Assembly: GCA_035533075.1 (NCBI GenBank)
Contig: DATLUO010000281.1
Location: 44,674-108,673 of the forward strand
Length of the DNA: 64,000 nucleotides
DNA from: Pirellulales bacterium
GTDB lineage: Bacteria > Planctomycetota > Planctomycetia > Pirellulales > JAICIG01
Direction: 5' to 3'
This document shows, piece by piece, positions 44,362-52,007 of this stretch. Position 1 is the first letter of the stretch. Each line of letters starts with the position of its first letter. Below the pieces are notes generated by a model, which saw only the letters and a list, made by a program, of their open reading frames with translations, was not told the origin of the DNA and searched no databases. Position numbers and translations under genes: made by a program.

Positions 44362-44470
44362 GTAGCCCGCTTGCTCCGCAAGCGGAAGGGCGTGGCACTG
44401 GCGTTGGATCGCCCATACGGTGGAGGATCCAAGCGATTGGAGGGTTCCGCTCACGGAGTGAGCGGGCTAC
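44362..44470 (+). repeat. GTAGCCCGC-type inverted repeat element
   Basis: Left arm 44362-44387 (GTAGCCCGCTTGCTCC...GCGGAA), 57-bp loop, right arm 44445-44470 (TTCCGCTCACGGAGTGAGCG ending GGCTAC). The left arm abuts the TGA stop of the preceding gene; the right arm forms the last codons (SPLTP) and stop of the lipoyl-like gene on the other strand. A second copy is at 58600-58709. Confidence 0.92.
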
Positions 44471-44714
44471 GTTCTTCAATCACGCCCAAAGGTTGCCCGA
44501 CGACGATCGGTTCGTCGTCGCGCACCAACTTTTGCGTCAGCACGCCGCTGGCGGGCGCCGAGAGATCGACCGTCACTTCGCCGGCCAGCACTTCCAGCAG
44601 GCGGTCGCCTTCCGTCACCTCGCTGCCGCGCCGCACCAGCCATACGCTGGCCACGAGCTGCCGATCGGGAAGGCCCAGGTCGGGCAACGCCAGCACGTGC
44701 CGCGCCGCAGACAT
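44451..44714 (-). CDS. stand-alone lipoyl-like domain lacking the lipoyl lysine
   Basis: 87 aa from ATG 44714, one base after the lipA stop. It is a complete biotinyl/lipoyl-type barrel-sandwich domain: LVRRGSEVTEGDRLLEVLAGEVTVDLSAPASG. Where E2 domains have DK-x-x-x-x (for example ETDKATVDV), this has LAGEVTVDL with Glu46 at the lysine position, so no lipoyl or biotin attachment is expected. The last residues (RSPLTP) and the stop come from a dispersed repeat. The link to LipA suggests a dedicated partner rather than an ordinary E2 fragment. Confidence 0.8.
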   Translation of the reverse strand: MSAARHVLALPDLGLPDRQLVASVWLVRRGSEVTEGDRLLEVLAGEVTVDLSAPASGVLTQKLVRDDEPIVVGQPLGVIEERSPLTP

Positions 44715-44715
44715 C

Positions 44716-45609
44716 TCAGCTCGCCTCCGCCATGTCACGCGCATGGTAGCTCGATCGCACGAAGGGTCCGCTGGCCACCTGCCAAAAACCGAGCTGCCGG
44801 GCCATCCGCCCCAGCTCGTCGAACTCGTCGGGCGGCAGATACCGCTCGACCGGCAGGTGCTTGCGCGACGGCTGCAAGTATTGGCCGAGCGTCAGCAGAT
44901 CGCAGCCGGCGTCGCGCAAGTCGGCCAGCGCGTCGAGAATCTCCTCCCGGCTTTCGCCCAGGCCCAGCATCAGGCCGCTCTTGGTCTTGATCCGCGGGGC
45001 AAGCCGCTTCACCCGCCGCAGCAGTTCGAGCGTCCAGCGATAGTCGCTCTTGGGTCCGCGCACCCGACGATAGAGCCGCGGCACGGTTTCCGTATTATGG
45101 TTAAACACTTCGGGCAGGCTCGCCACCACGCGCTCGACCGCGCCCGGCTTACCGAGAAAATCAGGCGTCAGCACTTCAACCGCCGCGCCGGTCCGCTGGC
45201 GAACCGCCAGCACACAGCGATAAAAGTGTTCCGCGCCGCCGTCGGCCAGATCGTCGCGCGTGACCGAGGTGATGACCACGTGCTTCAGCCCCAGGCGGAA
45301 AGCCGCTTCGGCCAGCCGCTCCGGCTCGTCGATTTCCAGCGGTTGCGTCGGGCCGCGCTCGACGGCACAAAAACCGCAGGGCCGCGTACAGACGTTGCCC
45401 AGCACCATGAAGGTGGCCGTCTTCTGCGAATAGCACTCCATGCGGTTGGGGCAACGGGCATTGTCGCAAACGGTTTCCAGCCGCAGCTCGTCGAGCAACC
45501 GGGCCGTGAAATGGTCGGCGTTGCCCAACGGCACATTTCGCTTCAGCCAACGCGGCAGCCGCATGGCCGGCGCGTCGGCGGGCTCATCCAACACGGGCAG
45601 GGTAAACAT
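44716..45609 (-). CDS. lipA: lipoyl synthase
   Basis: 297 aa from ATG 45609. All motifs of LipA are present: auxiliary cluster Cys48, Cys53, Cys59 (CDNARCPNRMEC), radical-SAM cluster Cys74, Cys78, Cys81 (CTRPCGFC), and the C-terminal RSSYH (GPFVRSSYHARDM) that closes the auxiliary cluster. It inserts two sulfur atoms into protein-bound octanoyl groups to make lipoate. The upstream LipB-like gene overlaps its start by 26 bp and the lipoyl-like domain gene follows one base later, forming one operon. Confidence 0.96.
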   Translation of the reverse strand: MFTLPVLDEPADAPAMRLPRWLKRNVPLGNADHFTARLLDELRLETVCDNARCPNRMECYSQKTATFMVLGNVCTRPCGFCAVERGPTQPLEIDEPERLAEAAFRLGLKHVVITSVTRDDLADGGAEHFYRCVLAVRQRTGAAVEVLTPDFLGKPGAVERVVASLPEVFNHNTETVPRLYRRVRGPKSDYRWTLELLRRVKRLAPRIKTKSGLMLGLGESREEILDALADLRDAGCDLLTLGQYLQPSRKHLPVERYLPPDEFDELGRMARQLGFWQVASGPFVRSSYHARDMAEAS

Positions 45610-46333
45610 GGCTTGCTCCGTGACGCGGCCGAAACAGCGGATGTCCCGAATAGACGTGATAGCGGTCGCAGCCAAACGCTTCCGAAAGCCGCCGCACCAC
45701 GGCCTCGCGCATGCCCGCCATGCGGACGGGCCGGCGGCGGTCGGCGGCCAGCGAAGTCATCGGGCTGAGGTCGATCGGATCGCTCTGGACCCAACGGAAG
45801 GGATAGAGTGCGGGCGAGACGTTGATGTAGGCGCCGTAGTAGCTGACCCAATTCTTGACCGCCGCGGCCACGGCTACCACTTGCCCGGTGTGCGCCCACA
45901 AACCAAACCGGCCCGGCCTGACATCGGCCTGGCAGCTCACGTCGGCCAGGGCGGCCGCCAGTCCTTGTTGCAGCCGCTGGAGGAAGCCGCCCACGCTCAG
46001 CGACCATTTCTCCAGCGGCACGATGGGATAGACGGCGAGCTGGCCGGGGGCGTGGACCAGGCAGCCGCCGCCGCGGTTCGTCCATCGCACGTCGATCTGC
46101 CGGCTGACCAGCTCGTGATGGCTCAAATGAATGTGCGACCGCGAACCTTGGCGGCCGACGGTGACGACGAGCGGATGCTCGCAAACCAAGAGGGCGATGT
46201 TGCCGCAGTTGCTGCCCGACGCCTCATACACCAGCCGCTGCTGAAGCGACAGGCAGGCGTCGAACTCGACCCGCCCGAGTAGATGCGCTTCGACGGTGGG
46301 TCGCAGCACGGTTTGTCGGGCGTCGGGTGACAT
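45584..46333 (-). CDS. LipB-like protein without the LipB catalytic residues
   Basis: 249 aa from ATG 46333 (a TTG at 46351 is possible). It shares the octanoyl/biotinyl transferase fold pattern: EHPLVVTVGRQGSRSHI and NRGGGCLVHAPGQLAVYPI (88-103, the RGG...HxPGQ region, His94 kept). In LipB the chemistry uses a Lys in the segment before the FHG motif and a Cys in NPCG. Here those segments read GQVVAVAAAVKNWVSYYG (Lys replaced by Val) and PFRWVQSDPIDLSP (no Cys). So it cannot use the usual acyl-enzyme route. It precedes lipA in the same operon. Confidence 0.75.
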   Translation of the reverse strand: MSPDARQTVLRPTVEAHLLGRVEFDACLSLQQRLVYEASGSNCGNIALLVCEHPLVVTVGRQGSRSHIHLSHHELVSRQIDVRWTNRGGGCLVHAPGQLAVYPIVPLEKWSLSVGGFLQRLQQGLAAALADVSCQADVRPGRFGLWAHTGQVVAVAAAVKNWVSYYGAYINVSPALYPFRWVQSDPIDLSPMTSLAADRRRPVRMAGMREAVVRRLSEAFGCDRYHVYSGHPLFRPRHGASHVYPARVG

Positions 46334-46578
46334 AGAAACGTCTGTGTGCAAAAGGCTGAAATCGGCACTCTTCGGACCGCGTCGTTGCCGAACGGATTAG
46401 GCAGGTCCGGCCGAGCGTAAAAGACTGCATGGTCGTGGTCTCACCGCCATCGTGGTCGATTCTTGAGTTTAGCAGGCCCGCGCGAACGGGCCAAGATCGG
46501 CAGGCGGCTCTCGGTAACGCTGGGCCTGTGCTTGCAAACGCGTGTTCCGGCCCAGTGCTTTGTCAGTCGTCGATTGAT

Positions 46579-46733
46579 GGTGGCTGGGGCAGAGCTTGGC
46601 CTGCTACCACCGCGACCATCAGAATACGCCCTGCGGCCAAGCGATGCCCCGGTGTGACGCGCCGGGGCATCGCTTGGCCGCCGAGCGTGTCCTCAAACCG
46701 GATCGGATCTGGCCAAGCTCTGCCCCAGCCACC
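46579..46733 (+). repeat. nested inverted repeat element, copy 1
   Basis: Outer perfect 23-bp arms at 46579-46601 and 46711-46733 (GGTGGCTGGGGCAGAG... and complement). Inner perfect 20-bp arms at 46633-46652 and 46662-46681 (GCGGCCAAGCGATGCCCCGG and complement), 9-bp loop. The same design occurs at 55912-56068. It fills most of the 46334-46779 intergenic stretch; the rest of that stretch shows nothing recognisable. Confidence 0.93.
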
Positions 46734-46779
46734 GACCAGTCGTTTGCGATCCATCGATCAGTCGATCGGTGACAAAGCA

Positions 46780-47256
46780 CTAGGTATCGCGCCGGAACAG
46801 CCGCGGATCGATTGCCGGGGGAGCTGGGTCTTGCTCGTGGCGCGGAGTTGGCTCGACCTCGTGATCGTCGCTCGCTTCCACGGCCCAATCGTAAGTGTTG
46901 GCCAGGGCCAAGCGGACCGTGCTGGTGATCGTCCTCCGGCTGACCGGCTTCGTGAGGAACGAAAACGCGTCGGCCTCGAACGCCTGCCGCACCAGGCCCT
47001 CGTCGGGATGGGCCGAAAGAAGAATGCATGGCAGCCGCGACTTCATCTGCTTGACGATCCGCAACGTTTCCAGCCCGGTCAACCGCGGCATGTGCATGTC
47101 GAGCAAAAGCAGGTGAATGTCGCTATGGCGCACGATGTCGAGCGCTTCGGCTCCATTCTCGGCCAGTAGCGTGTGGAATCCTTCCGGCTCGAAAACGCCG
47201 CGCAACGTCTCGCGGAAACCGCGGTCGTCGTCGGTAATCAAGATGGAAGCACGCAT
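46780..47256 (-). CDS. single-domain response regulator with C-terminal tail
   Basis: 158 aa from ATG 47256 (GAGGCAG upstream). Receiver domain residues 1-125: acidic pocket DDD (9-11), phosphoacceptor Asp53 in LLLLDMHMP, and Lys103 in FSFLTKPV. The last ~30 residues (EVEPTPRHEQDPAPPAIDP) are a disordered P/E-rich tail; there is no output domain. It probably passes a phosphoryl signal or acts by protein contacts. No histidine kinase is nearby. Confidence 0.92.
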   Translation of the reverse strand: MRASILITDDDRGFRETLRGVFEPEGFHTLLAENGAEALDIVRHSDIHLLLLDMHMPRLTGLETLRIVKQMKSRLPCILLSAHPDEGLVRQAFEADAFSFLTKPVSRRTITSTVRLALANTYDWAVEASDDHEVEPTPRHEQDPAPPAIDPRLFRRDT

Positions 47257-47599
47257 GGACTGCCTCGCGCCAAACGGGAACGTCATCTCAAGGCTTTCGT
47301 CAGGAAGGAGTGGCAGGCGGTAAGAAGATGGAGCAAGTGCGATACCAAATCCTAAGTCGACACGGCAGGCGAGCGTGCTACCATGCGTAACTCTCATGTC
47401 CTGCGGTTCTTATATCATGGCTCGAAATGCCGGCAAAGACAACTTGGGGCGAATGGGGCGAGTCCGGCGGGGGCGGAAATAGGAAGCCGCTGCCAATCCG
47501 GCAGGCTTGTAACCGCGGCCGACAACCTTATACTGGCCGAAAAGAACCTCACGCGCGAACGCCATCGGCCTTTTCGGGGCCAGTCAAAGGACGACCGAG
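47257..47599 (+). other. 343-bp divergent intergenic region between the response regulator and sdhC
   Basis: It holds the sdh promoter at 47507-47534 and no open frame I would call a gene. The part next to the response regulator (47257-47400) shows no clear promoter on the minus strand. Confidence 0.5.
47507..47534 (+). promoter_or_regulatory. sigma-70-type promoter of the sdh operon
   Basis: TTGTAA (47507-47512), 16-bp spacer, TATACT (47529-47534), 66 bp before the TTG start of sdhC. A good match in the right place. Confidence 0.6.
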
Positions 47600-48460
47600 T
47601 TGGAAACCTCACATCAAACCATCCCGCCGGCACCCCAGGCCACGGGCTTTTACGGCCGCCACGAATTCCTGCTCCGCCGGCTGCACTCGCTCAGCGGCAT
47701 TGTGCCCGTCGGGGCCTATATGTGCATCCACCTGCTCACCAATGCCACGGTGCTGGGCGGGCCGCAGACGTTTCAGGAGAAGGTCGACACGATTCATAGC
47801 CTGGGACCGGCCCTGCCCTTCGTCGAGTGGACCTTCATTTTCATTCCGATCATCTTCCATGCCGCCTTGGGCATCGTGCGGGCGGTGAATTGCGAGCCGA
47901 ACAGCGGCACCTACCGCTACGGCAGCAACGTCCGCTATACGCTGCAGCGCGTGACCGCCTGGATCGCCCTGCTGTTCATCGGCTGGCACGTGTTTCACAT
48001 GCACGGCTGGTTCCACAACAGCTTCTGGACCGAAAAAGTGGCCCACAATCTGGGCGGCGGCCAGTTCGACCCCGAACACGCCACCTCCACCGCCGCGGCC
48101 GCCTTGCAGTCGCTGCTGGTCAAGATTCTCTACACCGTCGGCGTGCTCTCGACCGTCTACCACCTGGCCAACGGCCTGTGGACGTCGGGCATCACCTGGG
48201 GACTGTGGACCACGCCCGCGGCCCAGCGGCGGGCCGACTATGTGTGCGGCGCCTTTGGCCTGCTGGTGGCCTTCATCGGCATGAGCGCCCTGTTCGGCAT
48301 GAGCCGGGCCGACATCGGCGAGGCCCAGGCGATCGAACAGGCCCGCATCGAGCAGCGCGAAGAAATGGCCAAGCGCGTCGAGCAAATCAAGGCGCAGGAA
48401 GCGAGCGAGAAGACCGGCGGCGAAACGGCGCAGTTGCCCGCCGACGCGGCGAAGGAATAG
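47600..48460 (+). CDS. sdhC: succinate dehydrogenase cytochrome b subunit
   Basis: 286 aa from a TTG start at 47600 with AAAGGACG upstream. Five membrane helices as in type B (single-anchor) b558 subunits: about 27-48, 75-97, 119-142, 165-190, 215-235. Haem-binding histidines are likely in RLHSLSGIVPVG, WHVFHMHGW and STVYHLANG. The C-terminus is charged and helical (EQREEMAKRVEQIKAQEAS). It anchors SdhAB and carries electrons to quinone. sdhA follows after a 103-bp gap filled by a hairpin repeat. Confidence 0.93.
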   Translation: METSHQTIPPAPQATGFYGRHEFLLRRLHSLSGIVPVGAYMCIHLLTNATVLGGPQTFQEKVDTIHSLGPALPFVEWTFIFIPIIFHAALGIVRAVNCEPNSGTYRYGSNVRYTLQRVTAWIALLFIGWHVFHMHGWFHNSFWTEKVAHNLGGGQFDPEHATSTAAAALQSLLVKILYTVGVLSTVYHLANGLWTSGITWGLWTTPAAQRRADYVCGAFGLLVAFIGMSALFGMSRADIGEAQAIEQARIEQREEMAKRVEQIKAQEASEKTGGETAQLPADAAKE

Positions 48461-48545
48461 GGAGGATGGCCTTCCCAGGCCGTCCCGTAAGAATCCCGTA
48501 ACAAAGAAGACAAGCACACTGGACGGCCTGGGAAGGCCATCCTCC
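48461..48545 (+). repeat. 25-bp perfect inverted repeat between sdhC and sdhA
   Basis: Arms 48461-48485 (GGAGGATGGCCTTCCCAGGC...) and 48521-48545 are perfect complements with a 35-bp loop. The first arm begins on the base after the TAG stop of sdhC. The right arm ends 19 bp before the sdhA start. Confidence 0.95.
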
Positions 48546-48563
48546 GGAGAGACGAGAACGGCG

Positions 48564-50576
48564 ATGTCGAAACAGCGAGTATTGATTGTGGGCGGCGGTC
48601 TGGCCGGCCTGGCGGCGACGATGAAGCTGGCCGAGTTGGGCGTCGAGGTCGATTTGATGAGCCTCGCGCCCGTCAAGCGCTCGCACAGCGTTTGCGCTCA
48701 GGGCGGCATCAACACGGTCAACAACACCACGCGCCAGCAGGGCGACAGCGAATGGCTGCACTTCGACGACACGGTTTACGGCGGCGATTTTTTGCAGCAC
48801 CAGCCGCCGGTGAAAGAGATGACCGAATGGGGGCCGCGGATCATCGACTTGATGGACCGGCTGGGCGTGCCATTCAACCGCACGGCAGAGGGTTTTCGCG
48901 ACCATCGCCGCTTCGGCGGCACGCTCTTCAAGCGGACGGCCTTCGCCGGCGCCACCACCGGCCAACAGTTGCTCTACGCGCTCGACGAGCAGGTGCGGCG
49001 ATGGGAAGGGGAAGGCCGCGTCGTCAAGTATGAGTTCTGGGATTTCCTGGCACCGGTGCTCGACGGCAACGGCATCTGCCGCGGCGCCGTGGCTCAGGAC
49101 CTGGTGACGATGGAGATTCGCTCCTTTCCGGCCGATGCCGTGCTGGTGGCTTCCGGCGGCTGCGGCCTGATCTACGGCCGCTCGACGATGTCGATGGCCT
49201 GCACGGGCAGCGCCGCCGCCCGTTGCTTTCGCGCGGGCGCCAAGTACGGCAACGCCGAGTTCATTCAGGTACACCCGACGGCGGTTCCGGGCGCCGATAA
49301 GCTCCGCTTGATGAGCGAGAGCGCTCGTGGCGAGGGGGGCCGTGTCTGGGTGCCGCGGCGGCCGCAAGACCCGCGCGATCCGCGGCATGTGCCCGAAGCC
49401 GAGCGATACTACTTTCTCGAAGAGCGTTATCCGAAATACGGCAATCTCGTACCGCGCGACATCGCCACCCGCGAAATCTTCAACGTCTGCACGCAGGAAG
49501 GGTTGAGCGTCGAACCGGACCGGATGTGCGTCTATCTCGATCTCACCCACCTGCCGCGGGCCGTGCTCGACCAGAAGCTGGCAGGCATCCTGGAAATCTA
49601 CGAAAAGTTCCAGGGCGTCGATCCGCGCGACGTGCCGATGAAGATTTTCCCCGCCGTGCATTACTCGATGGGCGGACTGTGGGTCGATTACGAGCGGACT
49701 GCGTCGGGCGGGCTGAAAGCCGGCTCGCCGCGGAACCAGGTGACGAACATCCCCGGCCTATATGCCCTGGGCGAATGCGACTATCAGTATCACGGGGCCA
49801 ACCGGCTGGGGGCCAATTCGCTGTTGAGCTGCATCTTCAGCGGACTGATGATCGCTCCCGGCGTGCAGAACCTGCTCAAGTCGCTGTCGGGCAAGTCGGC
49901 TGCCGAGCAGCCTGCGGGCCTCTTCGAGACTGCCCGCAACGATCACCAGCGAGACCACGACCGGCTGCTCAAGCACACGGGTGGCGGCGAAAACCCGTAT
50001 CTGCTGCACCAGGAACTCGGCCAGGTCATGACCAAGGCCGCCACCGTGGTGCGGCACAACGATGCCTTGCGAGAGGCTTATGGGCAAGTAAGCGAGTTGG
50101 CCGAACGGGTCGAGCGCTGCTCGCTCTCGGACACCGGCAACTGGACCAACCAGAACGTCGTGTTCGCCAAGGCCCTGCGCGACATGTTCCCGCTGGCGAA
50201 GACGATCTTGAAAGGCGCTTTGCAGCGCGACGAATGCCGCGGCGCCCATTTCAAGCCGGACTTCGCCTTGCCCGGCCTGAGCGCCGCGTCGCCCGCGGAA
50301 CTCCGTCGCGAGGCGGAGCAGTGGTGCGACCGGTTCGAGGCCAACACCAAGAGGTGGCTCAAATCGACGATCGCCGTGTTGAAAGACGGCGAACCGGAGT
50401 TGAGTTACGAAGACGTCGATACGTCGCTGATTCCACCGCGGCCGCGGCTGTATGGTCTGGTGGGCGCCGAGATCATCGAAGAGGTCTGGAAGCAGCGGCA
50501 AGCCAGCCGTCCGCCGCAGCCCTCCACCGACGGTAACGGCGCGACAGTCAAGCCCGCCGTTGCCGTAGCAACGTAG
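48564..50576 (+). CDS. sdhA: succinate dehydrogenase flavoprotein subunit
   Basis: 670 aa, with the dinucleotide-binding motif VLIVGGGLAGLAATMKLAE, the FAD-linked histidine region HSVCAQGGINTVN, the conserved VASGGCGLIYG, and the catalytic segment HPTAVPGADKLRLMSESARG. Length matches type B SdhA. It oxidises succinate in the cytoplasmic domain and passes electrons to SdhB. The TAG stop at 50574-50576 is part of the 39-bp element beginning at 50573. Confidence 0.97.
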   Translation: MSKQRVLIVGGGLAGLAATMKLAELGVEVDLMSLAPVKRSHSVCAQGGINTVNNTTRQQGDSEWLHFDDTVYGGDFLQHQPPVKEMTEWGPRIIDLMDRLGVPFNRTAEGFRDHRRFGGTLFKRTAFAGATTGQQLLYALDEQVRRWEGEGRVVKYEFWDFLAPVLDGNGICRGAVAQDLVTMEIRSFPADAVLVASGGCGLIYGRSTMSMACTGSAAARCFRAGAKYGNAEFIQVHPTAVPGADKLRLMSESARGEGGRVWVPRRPQDPRDPRHVPEAERYYFLEERYPKYGNLVPRDIATREIFNVCTQEGLSVEPDRMCVYLDLTHLPRAVLDQKLAGILEIYEKFQGVDPRDVPMKIFPAVHYSMGGLWVDYERTASGGLKAGSPRNQVTNIPGLYALGECDYQYHGANRLGANSLLSCIFSGLMIAPGVQNLLKSLSGKSAAEQPAGLFETARNDHQRDHDRLLKHTGGGENPYLLHQELGQVMTKAATVVRHNDALREAYGQVSELAERVERCSLSDTGNWTNQNVVFAKALRDMFPLAKTILKGALQRDECRGAHFKPDFALPGLSAASPAELRREAEQWCDRFEANTKRWLKSTIAVLKDGEPELSYEDVDTSLIPPRPRLYGLVGAEIIEEVWKQRQASRPPQPSTDGNGATVKPAVAVAT

Positions 50577-50611
50577 CGTGGGACCAGCGAGCTTGCGAGC
50601 GCCGGCCCACC
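50573..50611 (+). repeat. 39-bp dispersed element supplying the sdhA stop codon
   Basis: GTAGCGTGGGACC... to GCCGGCCCACC; its second to fourth bases are the TAG that ends sdhA. Confidence 0.92.
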
Positions 50612-50660
50612 GAGGGGCGGGTGGTCGAGCGATAGACGATTCCCCTGCGGATCCGGAGCT

Positions 50661-50978
50661 ATGAAGACACGAATCATGTACATGGAGAATAAGTCCGCAC
50701 AGGGCCTCAATGCCGTAGGCCGCATAGGACGGGTTCGTTTCTCCAAGACCTACAAAACGATTTACTACAGGGACCATGTTTTTCATCGGCTGGGCGGGCA
50801 GGGCTTCAAAGCCAACTACTACGATGAAGTAACCGGCGATGAGTGGTGGATTTCCGGCCCGCACACAGACGGTGACGATCGCCTGTATGGCGGTCAACGT
50901 GGCGTCGAAATCGACGAGGACGTTGCCGAAGAATACTGGCGGGAAATTCGCGGCATGGAACCATCAAAGAATTTGTGA
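50661..50978 (+). CDS. conserved 105-aa protein of unknown function inside the sdh cluster
   Basis: 105 aa from ATG 50661 (CCGGAGCT upstream). The sequence MKTRIMYMENKSAQGLNAVG then RIGRVRFSKTYKTIYY, a GFKANYYDEVTGDEWWISGP segment and a C-terminal IDEDVAEEYWREIRG belong to a widespread small family, sometimes misnamed 1-deoxy-D-xylulose-5-phosphate synthase in databases. No membrane or signal segment; predicted beta-rich. Function unknown. It separates sdhA from sdhB. Confidence 0.72.
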   Translation: MKTRIMYMENKSAQGLNAVGRIGRVRFSKTYKTIYYRDHVFHRLGGQGFKANYYDEVTGDEWWISGPHTDGDDRLYGGQRGVEIDEDVAEEYWREIRGMEPSKNL

Positions 50979-51048
50979 CGATGTCTAAGCTAAGCGACTA
51001 ACTCGCATACGGTTTGCCGAGAGACCGCCGGCTCCCGATCCCCCCTAC

Positions 51049-51080
51049 AATCCAAAATCGAAAATCCAAAATCCAAAATC
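51049..51080 (+). repeat. TCCAAAA heptamer array before sdhB
   Basis: Four 7-bp units of ATCCAAA type with the second as ATCGAAA, ending 8 bp before the sdhB ATG, in the place where a ribosome site would normally be. Same unit order as at 30249-30279. Confidence 0.88.
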
Positions 51081-51087
51081 AAACCTG

Positions 51088-52005
51088 ATGGACCAGTCCA
51101 CCACCACGCACAGCGCCCCCTCAAGTCACGCGGCTCACGAGCACAACGGCCACGCCGCCGCCCGCCCCACCACGTTCACCGTCCGCGTGCTGCGGCAAGA
51201 CGCACCGGGCGAGCCGAGCTACTGGGAACGGCACACGGTGCTGCGCGAGAACGACATGAACGTCATCAGCGTGCTGCAGCGCGTCGCCGCGCAGGCCCGC
51301 ACGTCCGACGGCAAGCCGGTGCCGCCCGTGGCCTGGGACTGCAACTGCCTCGAGGAAGTCTGCGGGGCGTGTACGATGCTGGTGAACGGTCGCGTGCGGC
51401 AAGCTTGCACCGCGCTGGTCGACCGGCTGTTGGAAGAAGAGCCCGGCGAGATTGAATTGCGGCCGGTGACCAAGTTCCCGGTCGTCCGCGACCTGGTGGT
51501 CGACCGTTCGCGGCTGTTTCGCGCGCTCGAAAAGGTCAAGGCGTGGATCCCGGTGGATGGCTATCACGAAATGGGGCCGGGTCCGCGGCAGTCGCCGGAC
51601 ATGCAGCAGCAGGCCTATCCGCTCAGTCAGTGCATGAGCTGCGGCTGCTGTTTGGAAGCCTGCCCGCAGTATCTCAAGGTGGAGGTGGAGCAGGCCGCCG
51701 GCCACGCCGGTGAACCCGCCGAGACCGACGAACAGTTTGCCGAGCGGCAGCGGGTGGAATACGACCGTCACTTCATCGGCGCGCACGCCATCAGCCAGGT
51801 GGTGCTGTTCAACACGCATCCGACCGGGGCGCTGAACGCGGGCGAGCGGCTGGACGCCTTGATGGCCGAAGGGGGCCTGCAAGTTTGCGGCAACGCCCAG
51901 AATTGCGTGGCGGTTTGTCCCAAGGAGATTCCGCTCACCACTTCCATCGCCCGCGCCGGCCGCGCCACCACGCTGCACTCCCTCAAACGCTGGTTCGATC
52001 GTTGA
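51088..52005 (+). CDS. sdhB: succinate dehydrogenase iron-sulfur subunit
   Basis: 305 aa. The 2Fe-2S motif is C87, C92, C95 and C107 (CNCLEEVCGAC then QAC), the 4Fe-4S motif is C182, C185, C188, C192 (CMSCGCCLEACP), and the third cluster region is VCGNAQNCVAVCPKEIP. The N-terminus has a polar H/T/A-rich extension of about 25 residues. It transfers electrons from SdhA to SdhC. There is no visible ribosome site; an AT-rich heptamer array occupies that position. A ParE/ParD pair lies convergent 2 bp downstream. Confidence 0.96.
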   Translation: MDQSTTTHSAPSSHAAHEHNGHAAARPTTFTVRVLRQDAPGEPSYWERHTVLRENDMNVISVLQRVAAQARTSDGKPVPPVAWDCNCLEEVCGACTMLVNGRVRQACTALVDRLLEEEPGEIELRPVTKFPVVRDLVVDRSRLFRALEKVKAWIPVDGYHEMGPGPRQSPDMQQQAYPLSQCMSCGCCLEACPQYLKVEVEQAAGHAGEPAETDEQFAERQRVEYDRHFIGAHAISQVVLFNTHPTGALNAGERLDALMAEGGLQVCGNAQNCVAVCPKEIPLTTSIARAGRATTLHSLKRWFDR

Positions 52006-52007
52006 GT

